A DNA stretch of 34,003 nt. It comes from an uncultured Balneola sp. GTDB taxonomy: Bacteria > Bacteroidota > Rhodothermia > Balneolales > Balneolaceae. The notes below the pieces were generated by a model, which saw nothing but the letters and a program-made list of their open reading frames with translations, made no database searches and was not told where the DNA came from. The translations under genes and the position numbers were made by a program. The DNA is taken from positions 1 through 34,003 of the forward strand of contig CAJXQC010000031.1 of NCBI GenBank assembly GCA_913058495.1. Reading direction: 5' to 3'. Positions 6,310 through 15,013 of this stretch are shown piece after piece. Position 1 is the first letter of the stretch. Each line of letters begins with the position of its first letter.

Positions 6310-6493
6310 CCTTCCCTTCGTTGAGGGAAGGGGACGTTGTAATTAATATCTGAGTGGAGTTATAAAGTCTCCCTCCCTGAAGTTAGGGAGGGAACAAGGG
6401 TGGGTCAGGAAAGACAGGTAATTGTTTTAACCACAGAGCGCACAAAGGTTGTGAGACGAAGATGTTTATTTAGGCTCTGTGAACTTTGTGATT
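6310..6493. repeat. second repeat block: hairpins and 40-bp repeat copy 2
   Basis: This block contains the hairpin ccttccct-tcgttg-agggaagg (6310-6331), the second copy of the 40-bp hairpin repeat (6366-6405, stem tccctccctga / ttagggaggga), and another aaccacagagcgcacaaagg motif (6429-6448) with its near-complement ctctgtgaactttgtg (about 6475-6490). The order of parts repeats the order seen at 4912-5277. No gene is visible between 6184 and 6528. Confidence 0.65.
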
Positions 6494-6528
6494 AGTAACC
6501 GGAGAGTTCATGTTGGTATAATGAATTA

Positions 6529-6894
6529 TTAAAACGGGAGATCATCATCCATGTCGTCGAAGTCTTTATCGAGGGTAAAACCTTCGGTGCTGGGCGGTGG
6601 CGGTGCTTGTTCTTGCTGATTTCCGGATCCGTGCTCTACTTTCCATGCTTTTACATCGGTATACCAATTGCCTTTATACTCACGGCTTTGAATATCGATA
6701 GAAACCGTAACTTCAGCATTTTGTTGAACAGCCTGAGCATCAATATTATCTCCCCATTGAGTGATACAGACTTTTCTGGGGTATTTTCCGGGAATTTCCA
6801 GAATAAAATCTCGCTTTCTCCACGGACCGTTTTTCCCTTCTCCTGATTGTTCTTCTAAAATTTGTACGACTCTTCCTTGTAACTGCAGATCCAT
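6529..6894 (-). CDS. DUF3127 OB-fold protein with SSB-like C-terminal tip
   Basis: This 121-residue protein matches DUF3127, a Bacteroidota family with a single OB-like fold (residues ~1-90, including GPWRKRDFILEIPGKYPRKV and YKGNWYTDVKAWKVE). A proline/glutamine-rich linker (QQEQAPPPPSTEGF) leads to an acidic tail ending DDMDDDLPF. That ending closely resembles the DDDIPF tip by which single-stranded-DNA-binding proteins recruit repair and replication partners. A role in binding single-stranded nucleic acid and docking partners is therefore likely, but this is inferred from the tail and fold. It is monocistronic and divergent from the sensor kinase gene. Confidence 0.8.
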   Translation of the reverse strand: MDLQLQGRVVQILEEQSGEGKNGPWRKRDFILEIPGKYPRKVCITQWGDNIDAQAVQQNAEVTVSIDIQSREYKGNWYTDVKAWKVEHGSGNQQEQAPPPPSTEGFTLDKDFDDMDDDLPF

Positions 6895-7051
6895 GGTGTT
6901 GATTTTTTAAGTTTTCATAAAGATATGGGTTTATATGGAATGATGTTAAGAAGCAGAAAACTCTTTTTGTATGATCTAGTCGTCCAAAAATTAACAAGTA
7001 ATAATTTTTCGGTAGGGCTTTTAAATACTATTATTGGAAAAATCGTACCAA

Positions 7052-10000
7052 ATGTTTGTCAGGCTTTTTATAACAGGGATCATAATTACGTGTTTTTCCA
7101 CTGAACTATGGGCACAACCCACGTTCAAAAAGACTCGCTATGCCGGCGAACAGGGGCTTTCACATAATACTGTTTTGGGTATTACAATGGATGAAAGAGG
7201 TTTTCTTTGGATTGCTACTCTGGATGGACTGAACAGATTTGACGGACTGGAAATGAAAGTGTACAGACCGAATGAAGAAGATTCGTTATCCCTGAATGAT
7301 GGATTTATACACGGTATCCACCAGCATGAAGACGGGAAACTTTGGGTAAGCACTCGTGACGGCGGCCTGAATCTTTTTGACCCTGTTACGGAAACATTTA
7401 GAAGTTTTAGTGGTCCGAAGCCGGAATCGACGGGCTTTCCGGAACATGAGATCAGTCTTTTACAGAAGGACAGCAGAGAGAACTACTGGATCGCTTTCTT
7501 TGGTCATAGTACAGGCTTGGTAAATCCGGAAACAAAAATATACTATCCAGCCAATATTGTTGATGGAGAAACGGAAAAAAAAAGAACCTCTGTTAACGCT
7601 TTTCTGGAATTTGGCGATGGAAGCATGCTTTTTACGTCATTGAACGGATTGTTTTATTTGCCGGCCGTGGAAACAGAAAAAATTCTAAGTACCCCTGAAT
7701 CTGATCAGAATATCTATTCAGTTCCGGTCCGTTATTCTGATTCCAACCCATTTCCAAATACAGTAAATATGAAGGTTGATTCCGGGGGTGAACTTTGGGT
7801 AAACCTGGTTACAACGGGATTGGAAAAAATGTCTTCAGCTTTTATCCCTGATTTTCTGAAGAAAAGTATGGAAACAGGTGTAGTGAGTAATTCTTCCGGA
7901 AACTTGGTAGTGGAAAGAGATGGGTTTTTAATATCGGGATATCTCAGCAACCAACTTCTTTTTGTGGATCTTGAAAGCGGAAAGAAAAGTATTTCAAAGT
8001 TCGATTCGGGAATTAATTTACAGGGAGCTACTTACATTTATGAAGATCCGAATCAAGAGCTCTGGGTGTATACCTGGGGAAGCGGCTTTTATAAACTTGA
8101 ACAAAAGAAAGGGGTTACTCTCGTTAATAATACGACACATCCGGGCACATTTGAGTCAGATTTTATGCTTGGTTTTGAAGAAGATGAGAATGGGTTTTGG
8201 ATAGGAACGGGAGCAGAGGTGCAGTTTTATGATCCCGACAAAAAAGAAATTACAGCATTTAATGACCGATTGTCAAACACTCAGATTTATGGAATATGGG
8301 ATATTGAAAGAGAGGAGTCAGGACTATGGATCGTTACTGTGGAAAAAGGATTGGTGTTTATCGGAAATGAAGAATTAAAAAAGAGAAAGGGGATAAAAGC
8401 CCATCGGTTTACAAATCAAAACAGCATAATTAAAAGCAAAAATCTGCACACTGTATTTAAAGACTCCCGAGGTTGGCTGTGGTTGGGATATGAAGGTGAG
8501 GGCGTCCAAATAGTCAAAAATCCGGAAGCGTTGATCACAGGATCAGTTTTAAATATCACAGAGCTGAGAACTGATTCTGAAAGCGAACAACCAGATATTT
8601 CTTCGGAGAATATCCGTGAATTTTATGAAGATCGTTTTGGGAATATCTGGGCCGCTACAAACGACCGTGGCTTTGACCGGATATCAATTCAGGGACAGGA
8701 AATCTTATCAATACGAACATTTCAAAATGAACCCGGAAATGTAAGATCGCTTCCTCACGATGATGGGAGAAGTATTTTTCAGCACACAGACACAACTTAT
8801 TGGTTTGCAACTTATGGGGGAGGCATCGCAAAATGGAATTCCTCAACCGATATTATCACCAGATATACTACAGAAGACGGGCTTCCAAATAACAGTACGT
8901 ATAGTGTGATCGGAGAAAAAGAAACGCAATATATATGGACGAGCACAAATTCGGGCTTAGCCAGACTTGATACGAGAACGGGAGAATTCAATGTCTTAAC
9001 TGAAGAAGACGGTTTGCAGAATAATGAGTTTAACACCGGTGCTTATTTAATGTTACAGGATGGAAGGTTGATCTTTGGCGGAATTAACGGATTTAATATC
9101 ATTGATCCTGCCGAGCTTAAAAAGAATGAAAGAGTTCCGCCGGTTTACATCACCAAGATCAATTTGTTTGACGAACCATTTCAGACTGACACTTCAGCTA
9201 CTGCGATCAGGAATGTAGAACTGGCTTATAATGAGAACTTTCTTTCTTTCGAATTCGCTGCTCTGGATTTTGAAAACCCAAAACAAAATCAGTTTGCTTA
9301 TAAAATGGAAGGAGTGGATGCAGATTGGGTGTATTCAGGGAACAGAAATTTTGCAGGCTATCCTAACCTGGCGCCGGGTGAATATACATTCAAAGTAAAG
9401 GCTTCCAATAATGACGGGATATGGAATGAAGCAGGCGCAAGCATTAACATTGAAATCACTCCTCCCTGGTGGCAAACAGTTTGGTTTAGATTGGCTTCAG
9501 GACTGCTGTTGTTAGCAGGTATCGTTTTTGGAGTAAGATATTTTTCTCAGAAAAGACTTCGAGAGCAGATCAGAAAAATGGAAATCGAAAACAAGCTCAG
9601 AAATGAGAGAGAACGAATTTCCAGAGATCTTCATGACCACGTAGGATCGCAATTGGCAAATATAATGTCCGGGTTGTCGCTGGCTGATAAGTACAATCAG
9701 ATCGATAATAAAGAGAAGTCCTCCTCTCTGATGAACTCGCTACGGGGTGATGCAGAAGTAACCATCAAGCAACTGAGAGATACCATTTGGGCGCTTAACC
9801 AAAATGAGCTTAACCTGTTGAACTTCAAAGATCATCTGCAAAGCTATTTTAACAATCAGACGGCTTTTAAAGAATCTCTCATATTTAACTATGAGATTCT
9901 GGGAAACAAGGAAACAAAACTGTCTTCCACGCAGGCATTAAATCTTTTCAGAATAATTCAGGAAGCTTCACAGAATACACTGAAGTATGCAAATGCTGAA

Positions 10001-10201
10001 ACGATCAGTATAAAATTGCATCAAAAAAACGGGTCTTTACTGATTTTTATAAAAGATGATGGCTCCTTTAAAGGAGATCAAAAGACGTTTAACGGGGGAT
10101 ATGGCTTCGGGAATATGGAAAAAAGAACGAAAGAATTGGGAGGTAATATCTCAGTGAATACAGAGGATGGAACTGAGATCAAGGTAAACATACCGATATA
10201 G
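7052..10201 (+). CDS. Reg_prop/Y_Y_Y sensor histidine kinase (NarL/LytS-like HisKA_3)
   Basis: The product is an inner-membrane sensor kinase of about 1049 residues. I chose the ATG at 7052 because MFVRLFITGIIITCFSTELW followed by AQ is a proper signal peptide; the in-frame TTG at 7034 would add six residues in front. Residues ~25-700 are a periplasmic propeller of two-component-regulator repeats (recurring G.LW..T..GL.. units such as GFLWIATLDGLNRFDG). A Y_Y_Y domain follows (~720-805), then one membrane helix (~811-830), and a HisKA_3 dimerisation domain with RDLHDHVGSQL, the first His (about residue 861) being the phosphorylation site. The HATPase domain has IIQEASQNTLKYANA and GGYGFGNMEKR. 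The LuxR-type response regulator 67 nt downstream is the obvious partner. The ligand is unknown; related proteins often sense polysaccharide or nutrient cues. Confidence 0.92.
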   Translation: MFVRLFITGIIITCFSTELWAQPTFKKTRYAGEQGLSHNTVLGITMDERGFLWIATLDGLNRFDGLEMKVYRPNEEDSLSLNDGFIHGIHQHEDGKLWVSTRDGGLNLFDPVTETFRSFSGPKPESTGFPEHEISLLQKDSRENYWIAFFGHSTGLVNPETKIYYPANIVDGETEKKRTSVNAFLEFGDGSMLFTSLNGLFYLPAVETEKILSTPESDQNIYSVPVRYSDSNPFPNTVNMKVDSGGELWVNLVTTGLEKMSSAFIPDFLKKSMETGVVSNSSGNLVVERDGFLISGYLSNQLLFVDLESGKKSISKFDSGINLQGATYIYEDPNQELWVYTWGSGFYKLEQKKGVTLVNNTTHPGTFESDFMLGFEEDENGFWIGTGAEVQFYDPDKKEITAFNDRLSNTQIYGIWDIEREESGLWIVTVEKGLVFIGNEELKKRKGIKAHRFTNQNSIIKSKNLHTVFKDSRGWLWLGYEGEGVQIVKNPEALITGSVLNITELRTDSESEQPDISSENIREFYEDRFGNIWAATNDRGFDRISIQGQEILSIRTFQNEPGNVRSLPHDDGRSIFQHTDTTYWFATYGGGIAKWNSSTDIITRYTTEDGLPNNSTYSVIGEKETQYIWTSTNSGLARLDTRTGEFNVLTEEDGLQNNEFNTGAYLMLQDGRLIFGGINGFNIIDPAELKKNERVPPVYITKINLFDEPFQTDTSATAIRNVELAYNENFLSFEFAALDFENPKQNQFAYKMEGVDADWVYSGNRNFAGYPNLAPGEYTFKVKASNNDGIWNEAGASINIEITPPWWQTVWFRLASGLLLLAGIVFGVRYFSQKRLREQIRKMEIENKLRNERERISRDLHDHVGSQLANIMSGLSLADKYNQIDNKEKSSSLMNSLRGDAEVTIKQLRDTIWALNQNELNLLNFKDHLQSYFNNQTAFKESLIFNYEILGNKETKLSSTQALNLFRIIQEASQNTLKYANAETISIKLHQKNGSLLIFIKDDGSFKGDQKTFNGGYGFGNMEKRTKELGGNISVNTEDGTEIKVNIPI

Positions 10202-10268
10202 ATAAATACCAAATTCGGGGTATAGCTAATAACTTGGGGATGAATGATATTTCTTCAAAAGATTGATT

Positions 10269-10958
10269 ATGGAAAGTAAAGAGCCGGAAAAAAAAATAAA
10301 GGTGGCCATTGTCGAAGATCATGACATCTTCAGAAAGAGGCTGACGGAATTGTTGGGGTTTTATGATGAGCTGGAGTTGGTTTTTACAGCAGATTCGGGA
10401 GAGGCGTGTTTAAAGCATGTGTTTGAGTCGGAGCCGGCGAAAATGCCGGATGTAATTTTAATGGATATTGAGCTTCCGGGAATATCAGGTATAGAAACGA
10501 CTTTTCAGCTTAAAGAGAAATTCGAAGAGATTGACATTATTATGTTCACGGTTTTCGAAGATGATGAACGTCTTTTTGAATCCATTCAGGTTGGAGCTAC
10601 AGGTTATTTACTGAAAGACACCGCTATTGATGAAGTAGTATCATCTTTGAAAGAAGTAAGAGAGGGAGGATCACCGATCACTCCTTCTATTGCAAGAAAG
10701 CTGATCGGAATGGTTTCTAAACCGAAAAATGACAATTCTTCTAAATCAGAACCGGAAGTAGTTCCGTTTGATCTGAGTCCGGCAGAAATTCGAATTCTGG
10801 AACAGGTTATTGATGGAAAATCAAACAAAGAAATAGCAGAAGAGGTATTTCTGAGTCCATGGACAGTGAAAACGCACATCAAAAATATTTATAAAAAAAT
10901 GCATGTTAATTCAAGGGCTGCCGCGGTAAGACTAGCTCTGAAAAGGGATATTGTATAA
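10269..10958 (+). CDS. NarL/FixJ-family response regulator
   Basis: The protein has 229 residues from the ATG at 10269; an in-frame TTG at 10263 is less likely. The receiver domain (~7-130) has the acidic pair in VAIVEDHDIF, the phospho-acceptor Asp66 in DVILMDIELPG, the switch residue region MFTVFEDDE and the conserved lysine in GYLLKD. A short polar linker rich in Ser/Lys/Glu leads to a LuxR-type helix-turn-helix (~168-228, LSPAEIRILEQVIDGKSNKE and IYKKMHVNSRAAAVRLAL). It is presumably phosphorylated by the kinase encoded immediately upstream and then binds DNA. The likely targets, including the exported protein gene that follows, are inference. Confidence 0.92.
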   Translation: MESKEPEKKIKVAIVEDHDIFRKRLTELLGFYDELELVFTADSGEACLKHVFESEPAKMPDVILMDIELPGISGIETTFQLKEKFEEIDIIMFTVFEDDERLFESIQVGATGYLLKDTAIDEVVSSLKEVREGGSPITPSIARKLIGMVSKPKNDNSSKSEPEVVPFDLSPAEIRILEQVIDGKSNKEIAEEVFLSPWTVKTHIKNIYKKMHVNSRAAAVRLALKRDIV

Positions 10959-11072
10959 GCTGATTTCACAGTAAAAATACTCCGTTCGGGTGATTTATTA
11001 ACAACTGATTTATAGTGAAGTTTGAATGGCAGCAGTTTTTGCCGCTGTTATTACTAATTAATCAGGATCAAG

Positions 11073-13199
11073 ATGAAGAAATTAACGTTACTATTTTTAG
11101 GGGTACTATATTTTTCCTCACCTCTTTTTGCACAATCAAAAACGGTTCAAGACTGGATCGCATCACAATATTCGAACGCTTCACATCAGGCGTTTATTTA
11201 TCAGGCGTCACCCCAAACAAGAATGCTCGATCATGAGGTTTTAACTGCCGGAATAGAAGAAAAGAAAGCTTTTTTGGCCGAATACAATCAGCTTAAACGA
11301 AAAGGCGCTTTTGTAAATAATCCGGATACTACCTGGAGATTTGAAGAGTACAAAGCACCTCAAGATTCTATGTACAGGCCACGATCGTATGGACAGCTTT
11401 GGTACGAAGGTGATGTTGCATCAGGAGATTATGTATACAGTAACGAATCGTTTAAGTGGCATCCCGATAGTTTAGAGTTGTTTCCGGATCGTCATAGTTA
11501 CAGCAGGATTTATGAGTCAGGAAATGACACTAGTGAAGCGGTTTATTTCAATAACTGGAGCCGAACACCGTATTATGGGGTAAGAACGGCAATTATAGAA
11601 GAGCCGACAGGTGGAGCTGATTACGAGACTTTTTCGGAGAATTTAAATCCGGTTTTTGGGTGGCAAAAATATGCCCACGAGTTCAGTTATCGGGATGAAA
11701 ATGGCTGGGATACACTGAGAGTCTCAGAAAGATATGATTCTGAAACGATGGAATACTATCTCGAATCAGAGCAAAAATATATTTCTAATGAAAGCTACAG
11801 TCTAAACTCATATAAATCTTATAATTTTGACGGGTCTATCGGATATTGGAGCTATGATTATACTAAATTTGGAGAGGGTGGCAGATATATTTATCAGGTT
11901 TCAAAGCAGTGGAATAGCACCAAAGAAAAGCTGGTTGGCAGGGACAGCCTTCATTTTAAGTATGAGAATAATGTGATTGAAGGAATGCAATATTCCTGGG
12001 GAGATTCTCTGTGGATAGCTCAAGGTCTATACAAGACATTCCAAAATCCAAATGATGAAACCGTTGTAGATAGCATTATAAATTACAGCGTCTATCCTGA
12101 CAGTTTAGATGAAAACAATAGACCTGTAATTGATGAAGCGATAATTCGTACGGAATTTGAATACGATATCAATGGGAATCAAACAGAAGTGAGAACATAT
12201 AGTCTTATTGAAGGAACATTAAGTCTAACGAGCAGAACTGTTAGAACTTGGGAGTTAATAGGAGAATATCATGCAGTTGTCCGGCAGGATACATATTCCA
12301 GAGATTTCACAACGGGAGAGCTGTATAAATCCGGATTCTTTGAGCGTTTTTATGATGAAGCAGATTCAAATATCGGCGATCGAACTTTTAACCTTAATGC
12401 TGCCGGTGACACTACCTATGGAAGAGGAAATCAATCGCTCACTCTTGAAGATGGAACCAGGGTTTACGTAACTCTGCAATGGGATTTTAATTTAAAAGAA
12501 CTAGTTCCTCAGTATTACAGAGCGTATCCAAGATCAGTTTTTGGGGAAGGTGGGTACCTGAATCAAAGCACTTATTCTGATATGATTACAAACAGCGGAA
12601 CCAGGAGCATAAACGTTGGAGGAAATTATCCCGGTGTATTTAATGATGGTCCTATACCAATATCTTCAGGGGACACGCTCTCATTTTTTGTAAGCGCAAT
12701 AAATATGGATTTTTCAAAACCGGATGTCGCGATTACAAACATGCCTTCTACTGCTACTTTTGATTCTGAGACTAGAAAATTTTGGTGGATAGTTGACGAG
12801 GAGAAACCGGGTCCAATGACATATACAGCAACCAATAAAAAAGGAAGCTCAGAGACAGTGGTTTATTTTGCAAACATTGAAACCGTAAATGATGATGGCA
12901 ATCCGGTTTCCAACGAAGAGGACGATCTCGGCCCAAAAGACTTCACGTTGAAGCAGAATTATCCAAACCCGTTCAACCCAAGTACAAATATCAGTTTCAA
13001 TTTACCTCAAGCTTCTGATGTGAGTTTGAAAGTGTATAACATGCTTGGTCAGGAAGTAGCAACTCTGGTAAGTGAAAGGCTGGGAGCCGGAGCTCAAACG
13101 GTAACCTTCGATGCCAGTAATCTTTCAAGTGGAATGTACATCTACAGAATACAAGCGGGCACTTTCAGCAAAACCAAAAAAATGATGCTGATCAAATAG
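11073..13199 (+). CDS. T9SS type A-sorted exported protein
   Basis: This is a 708-residue exported protein with signal peptide [20 protein letters not shown] cleaved before QSK. The body (~30-530) is Tyr/Asn/Ser/Asp-rich with repeated patterns such as [17 protein letters not shown] and [12 protein letters not shown], reminiscent of long beta-structured surface proteins that echo YD/RHS-like units, but I cannot name a family. Residues ~532-612 resemble an Ig/cadherin-like putative module ([27 protein letters not shown]). The last ~83 residues are a type A sorting domain for the type IX secretion system: [40 protein letters not shown] and a final KKMMLIK. The protein should be exported across the outer membrane and attached or released. 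It lies behind the two-component pair, which suggests co-regulation. Confidence 0.85.
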   Translation: MKKLTLLFLGVLYFSSPLFAQSKTVQDWIASQYSNASHQAFIYQASPQTRMLDHEVLTAGIEEKKAFLAEYNQLKRKGAFVNNPDTTWRFEEYKAPQDSMYRPRSYGQLWYEGDVASGDYVYSNESFKWHPDSLELFPDRHSYSRIYESGNDTSEAVYFNNWSRTPYYGVRTAIIEEPTGGADYETFSENLNPVFGWQKYAHEFSYRDENGWDTLRVSERYDSETMEYYLESEQKYISNESYSLNSYKSYNFDGSIGYWSYDYTKFGEGGRYIYQVSKQWNSTKEKLVGRDSLHFKYENNVIEGMQYSWGDSLWIAQGLYKTFQNPNDETVVDSIINYSVYPDSLDENNRPVIDEAIIRTEFEYDINGNQTEVRTYSLIEGTLSLTSRTVRTWELIGEYHAVVRQDTYSRDFTTGELYKSGFFERFYDEADSNIGDRTFNLNAAGDTTYGRGNQSLTLEDGTRVYVTLQWDFNLKELVPQYYRAYPRSVFGEGGYLNQSTYSDMITNSGTRSINVGGNYPGVFNDGPIPISSGDTLSFFVSAINMDFSKPDVAITNMPSTATFDSETRKFWWIVDEEKPGPMTYTATNKKGSSETVVYFANIETVNDDGNPVSNEEDDLGPKDFTLKQNYPNPFNPSTNISFNLPQASDVSLKVYNMLGQEVATLVSERLGAGAQTVTFDASNLSSGMYIYRIQAGTFSKTKKMMLIK

Positions 13200-13231
13200 C
13201 AGTTCAAAATTGAGGGGTCAATGGTTAAAAG

Positions 13232-13260
13232 GGATCAGGTAGAAATATCTGATCCTTTTT
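13232..13260. terminator. bidirectional intrinsic terminator
   Basis: ggatcag (13232-13238) pairs with ctgatcc (13249-13255) around a 10-nt loop. Runs of A before the stem and ttttta after it give a T-run on both strands. It lies between the convergent T9SS protein gene and the VOC gene, overlapping the stop codon of the latter. Confidence 0.8.
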
Positions 13261-14323
13261 ATTTCATACGATTAAACTTTAACCCTGAAATCACCCAGTT
13301 CGGGAGGTTCTTTTCAGGATCACGTTTAGTCATATCTATGAACCACCCTAATTTTTTCATGATGGGGACCTTATGCGTTTCCACAAATTCAATAAGTGTT
13401 CCGTCCGGATCTTCAATGTATGTAAAACGACCGGCAGCCTCTCCCATATCAAAACTTTCTGCACTGTCTACGGTAAATGGAAATCCCTTAGCCACACATT
13501 CTCTTTTTAACGCATCCATGCCTTGCACATCAAAACAAAGATGAATAAATCCGATGTCTCCCCAATATCGGTCTTCAAATATCTTTTTAGGATTTCGGCG
13601 TCCATCTTCACTTTGGACAAGCTCGATCTCAGTTGGACCAAACATTTGGCTAAAACCACCTTTTCTGGGTTGAGAGTGTCTGAGCAACACTCTTCGAAAC
13701 TTAGTCTGCCCCGAAGGCAGTCCATTCATATCTTCAAAGATGTCAGTTTCGTCATAAACAACTTCATCATAGCCAAGAACATCAGAATATAATGTTCGTG
13801 CTTTGTCAATATCTGAAGAGCCAATGATCGCACCGGAAACACCACCGGTAAGACGGCGCTCCTTCGTTTTGAACCATCCCAATCCTTTCACAACGTTAAA
13901 AATGTTTCCGTTTAGATCTTCAACAAAAAAGTTCAGATCTCCGGAAGGGTTTTCTTTTAAAGGAGTAAGAACATTCAACCCGGCAGCAGTAAATTGTTCG
14001 TACGATTTAGCAACATCGTAGGATTTGATCTTACAGCAGTTTATACCAAGATCGCCCATTTGTAATTCAAAATCAGCGGCGACAGGCTCACGACTTGTAT
14101 ATTGCCAGATTTCAAATCCACCACCACCGCGCATATTTAAGGTAAGGATCGCGGTTCTTTCATGCGGCTTTCCTCCGGTGTAAGGTAACATCAGGTCTGC
14201 TGTAGCGGAGTCTTCAAATACTTTGATGTCCATACCAAAATAATTTTTATACCAGTCGGTGGCTTCATGAACATCAGAATTTCCAATTCCAATTTGCTGT
14301 ATTCCGGCAATTACTTTTTTCAT
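13259..14323 (-). CDS. two-domain VOC (glyoxalase/dioxygenase fold) protein
   Basis: This 354-residue protein contains two vicinal-oxygen-chelate modules. The first (~1-145) begins MKKVIAGIQQIGIGNSDVHE and ends FVEDLNGNIFNVVKG. The second (~160-325) begins SGAIIGSSDIDKARTLYSDV and includes IGFIHLCFDV and YIEDPDGTLIEFVETH. The His (in FIHLCF) and Glu (in IEFVE) of the second module fit metal ligands of the family, whereas the first module has Gln where the first ligand His is usual, so only one half may be catalytic. The architecture resembles hydroxyphenylpyruvate-dioxygenase/glyoxalase relatives, but the substrate is unknown. It lies 26 nt downstream of the TlpA-like gene on the same strand and is probably cotranscribed. 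Confidence 0.8.
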   Translation of the reverse strand: MKKVIAGIQQIGIGNSDVHEATDWYKNYFGMDIKVFEDSATADLMLPYTGGKPHERTAILTLNMRGGGGFEIWQYTSREPVAADFELQMGDLGINCCKIKSYDVAKSYEQFTAAGLNVLTPLKENPSGDLNFFVEDLNGNIFNVVKGLGWFKTKERRLTGGVSGAIIGSSDIDKARTLYSDVLGYDEVVYDETDIFEDMNGLPSGQTKFRRVLLRHSQPRKGGFSQMFGPTEIELVQSEDGRRNPKKIFEDRYWGDIGFIHLCFDVQGMDALKRECVAKGFPFTVDSAESFDMGEAAGRFTYIEDPDGTLIEFVETHKVPIMKKLGWFIDMTKRDPEKNLPNWVISGLKFNRMK

Positions 14324-14349
14324 AATATTTTTAAGGAGCTTTTATTTGA

Positions 14350-14949
14350 TTAGAAACTACGAAGAAATTCTTTGAACCCCGAAGTGTTATAATCGGCCAT
14401 TCCTCTTCTTTCAGTAACAATTTTACCGTCGGGGGAAATCACATAAGTTGTAGGAACTACTGTGGAATTATAAGTGCCGGGTTTTCTGCCATTCAGGAAG
14501 TAAACCGGAAAAGTATATTCTTTTCTTTCAAGATAGCTTCGGGCTTTATTATGATCTTCATCCAATGATAACATTACAAACTGAATACTATCACTTTCTA
14601 CGGATTCGTAAAGAGCTTGAATATTGGGCATTTCAGCTATACAAGGCGGGCACCAGGTTGCCCAAAAATTCAGAAAGATCGTTTTGCCTTCAAACTCTTC
14701 TAATGTTGATTCGCTTCCATCCAAAGAAAGGAGAGGAAGGTTATAATTTGCAGCACGGTACTGGTTTTCGGGAAGCTCTGTATCAGGAGTCATCAAGCCG
14801 GTCCATAGCAAAACGCGTTGCAGGTTTCCAATAACAGGGACATGTAATCCGGAAAAGTACAAGATACCGATAACGCCCAAAATACATCCCCATTCAATAA
14901 GCTCTCGCTTAAATGACCTTTGTTTTTTTGATGAGGTTTTATTGTCCAT
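14350..14949 (-). CDS. membrane-anchored TlpA/ResA-like thioredoxin
   Basis: The protein has 199 residues: a cytoplasmic lysine-rich head, one membrane helix (~18-36), and a periplasmic thioredoxin fold starting near residue 68. The redox motif WCPPC (Cys100 and Cys103) sits in LNFWATWCPPCIAEMPN, and the cis-proline loop is VVPTTYVISPDGKIV. Members of this family reduce or exchange disulfides of periplasmic proteins such as apocytochromes c. It is the first gene of a two-gene unit with the VOC protein. Cytochrome-maturation genes are not in view, so the specific client is unknown. Confidence 0.88.
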   Translation of the reverse strand: MDNKTSSKKQRSFKRELIEWGCILGVIGILYFSGLHVPVIGNLQRVLLWTGLMTPDTELPENQYRAANYNLPLLSLDGSESTLEEFEGKTIFLNFWATWCPPCIAEMPNIQALYESVESDSIQFVMLSLDEDHNKARSYLERKEYTFPVYFLNGRKPGTYNSTVVPTTYVISPDGKIVTERRGMADYNTSGFKEFLRSF

Positions 14950-14960
14950 GTTGTTTAAAA

Positions 14961-14995
14961 TAAAAAAGCCCTGAACAAAAGATTGATCAGGGCTT
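14961..14995 (-). terminator. intrinsic terminator of the OmpA gene
   Basis: aagccctga (14966-14974) pairs with tcagggctt (14987-14995) around a 12-nt loop. On the minus strand the stem is followed by a run of seven consecutive Ts. It sits 18 nt beyond the stop of the OmpA-family gene and just upstream of the TlpA-like gene. Confidence 0.85.
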
Positions 14996-15013
14996 AAAGG
15001 TAGAAATTATATT

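Noticed and set aside
4912-6450. CRISPR-like array from the repeated aaccacagag motifs
   Set aside because: Spacing is irregular, copies diverge and occur in both orientations, spacers are not unique uniform units, and no cas gene is present.
7034-7051. TTG start for the sensor kinase
   Set aside because: The ATG at 7052 gives a clean signal peptide, whereas the extra six residues would place polar residues in front without benefit.
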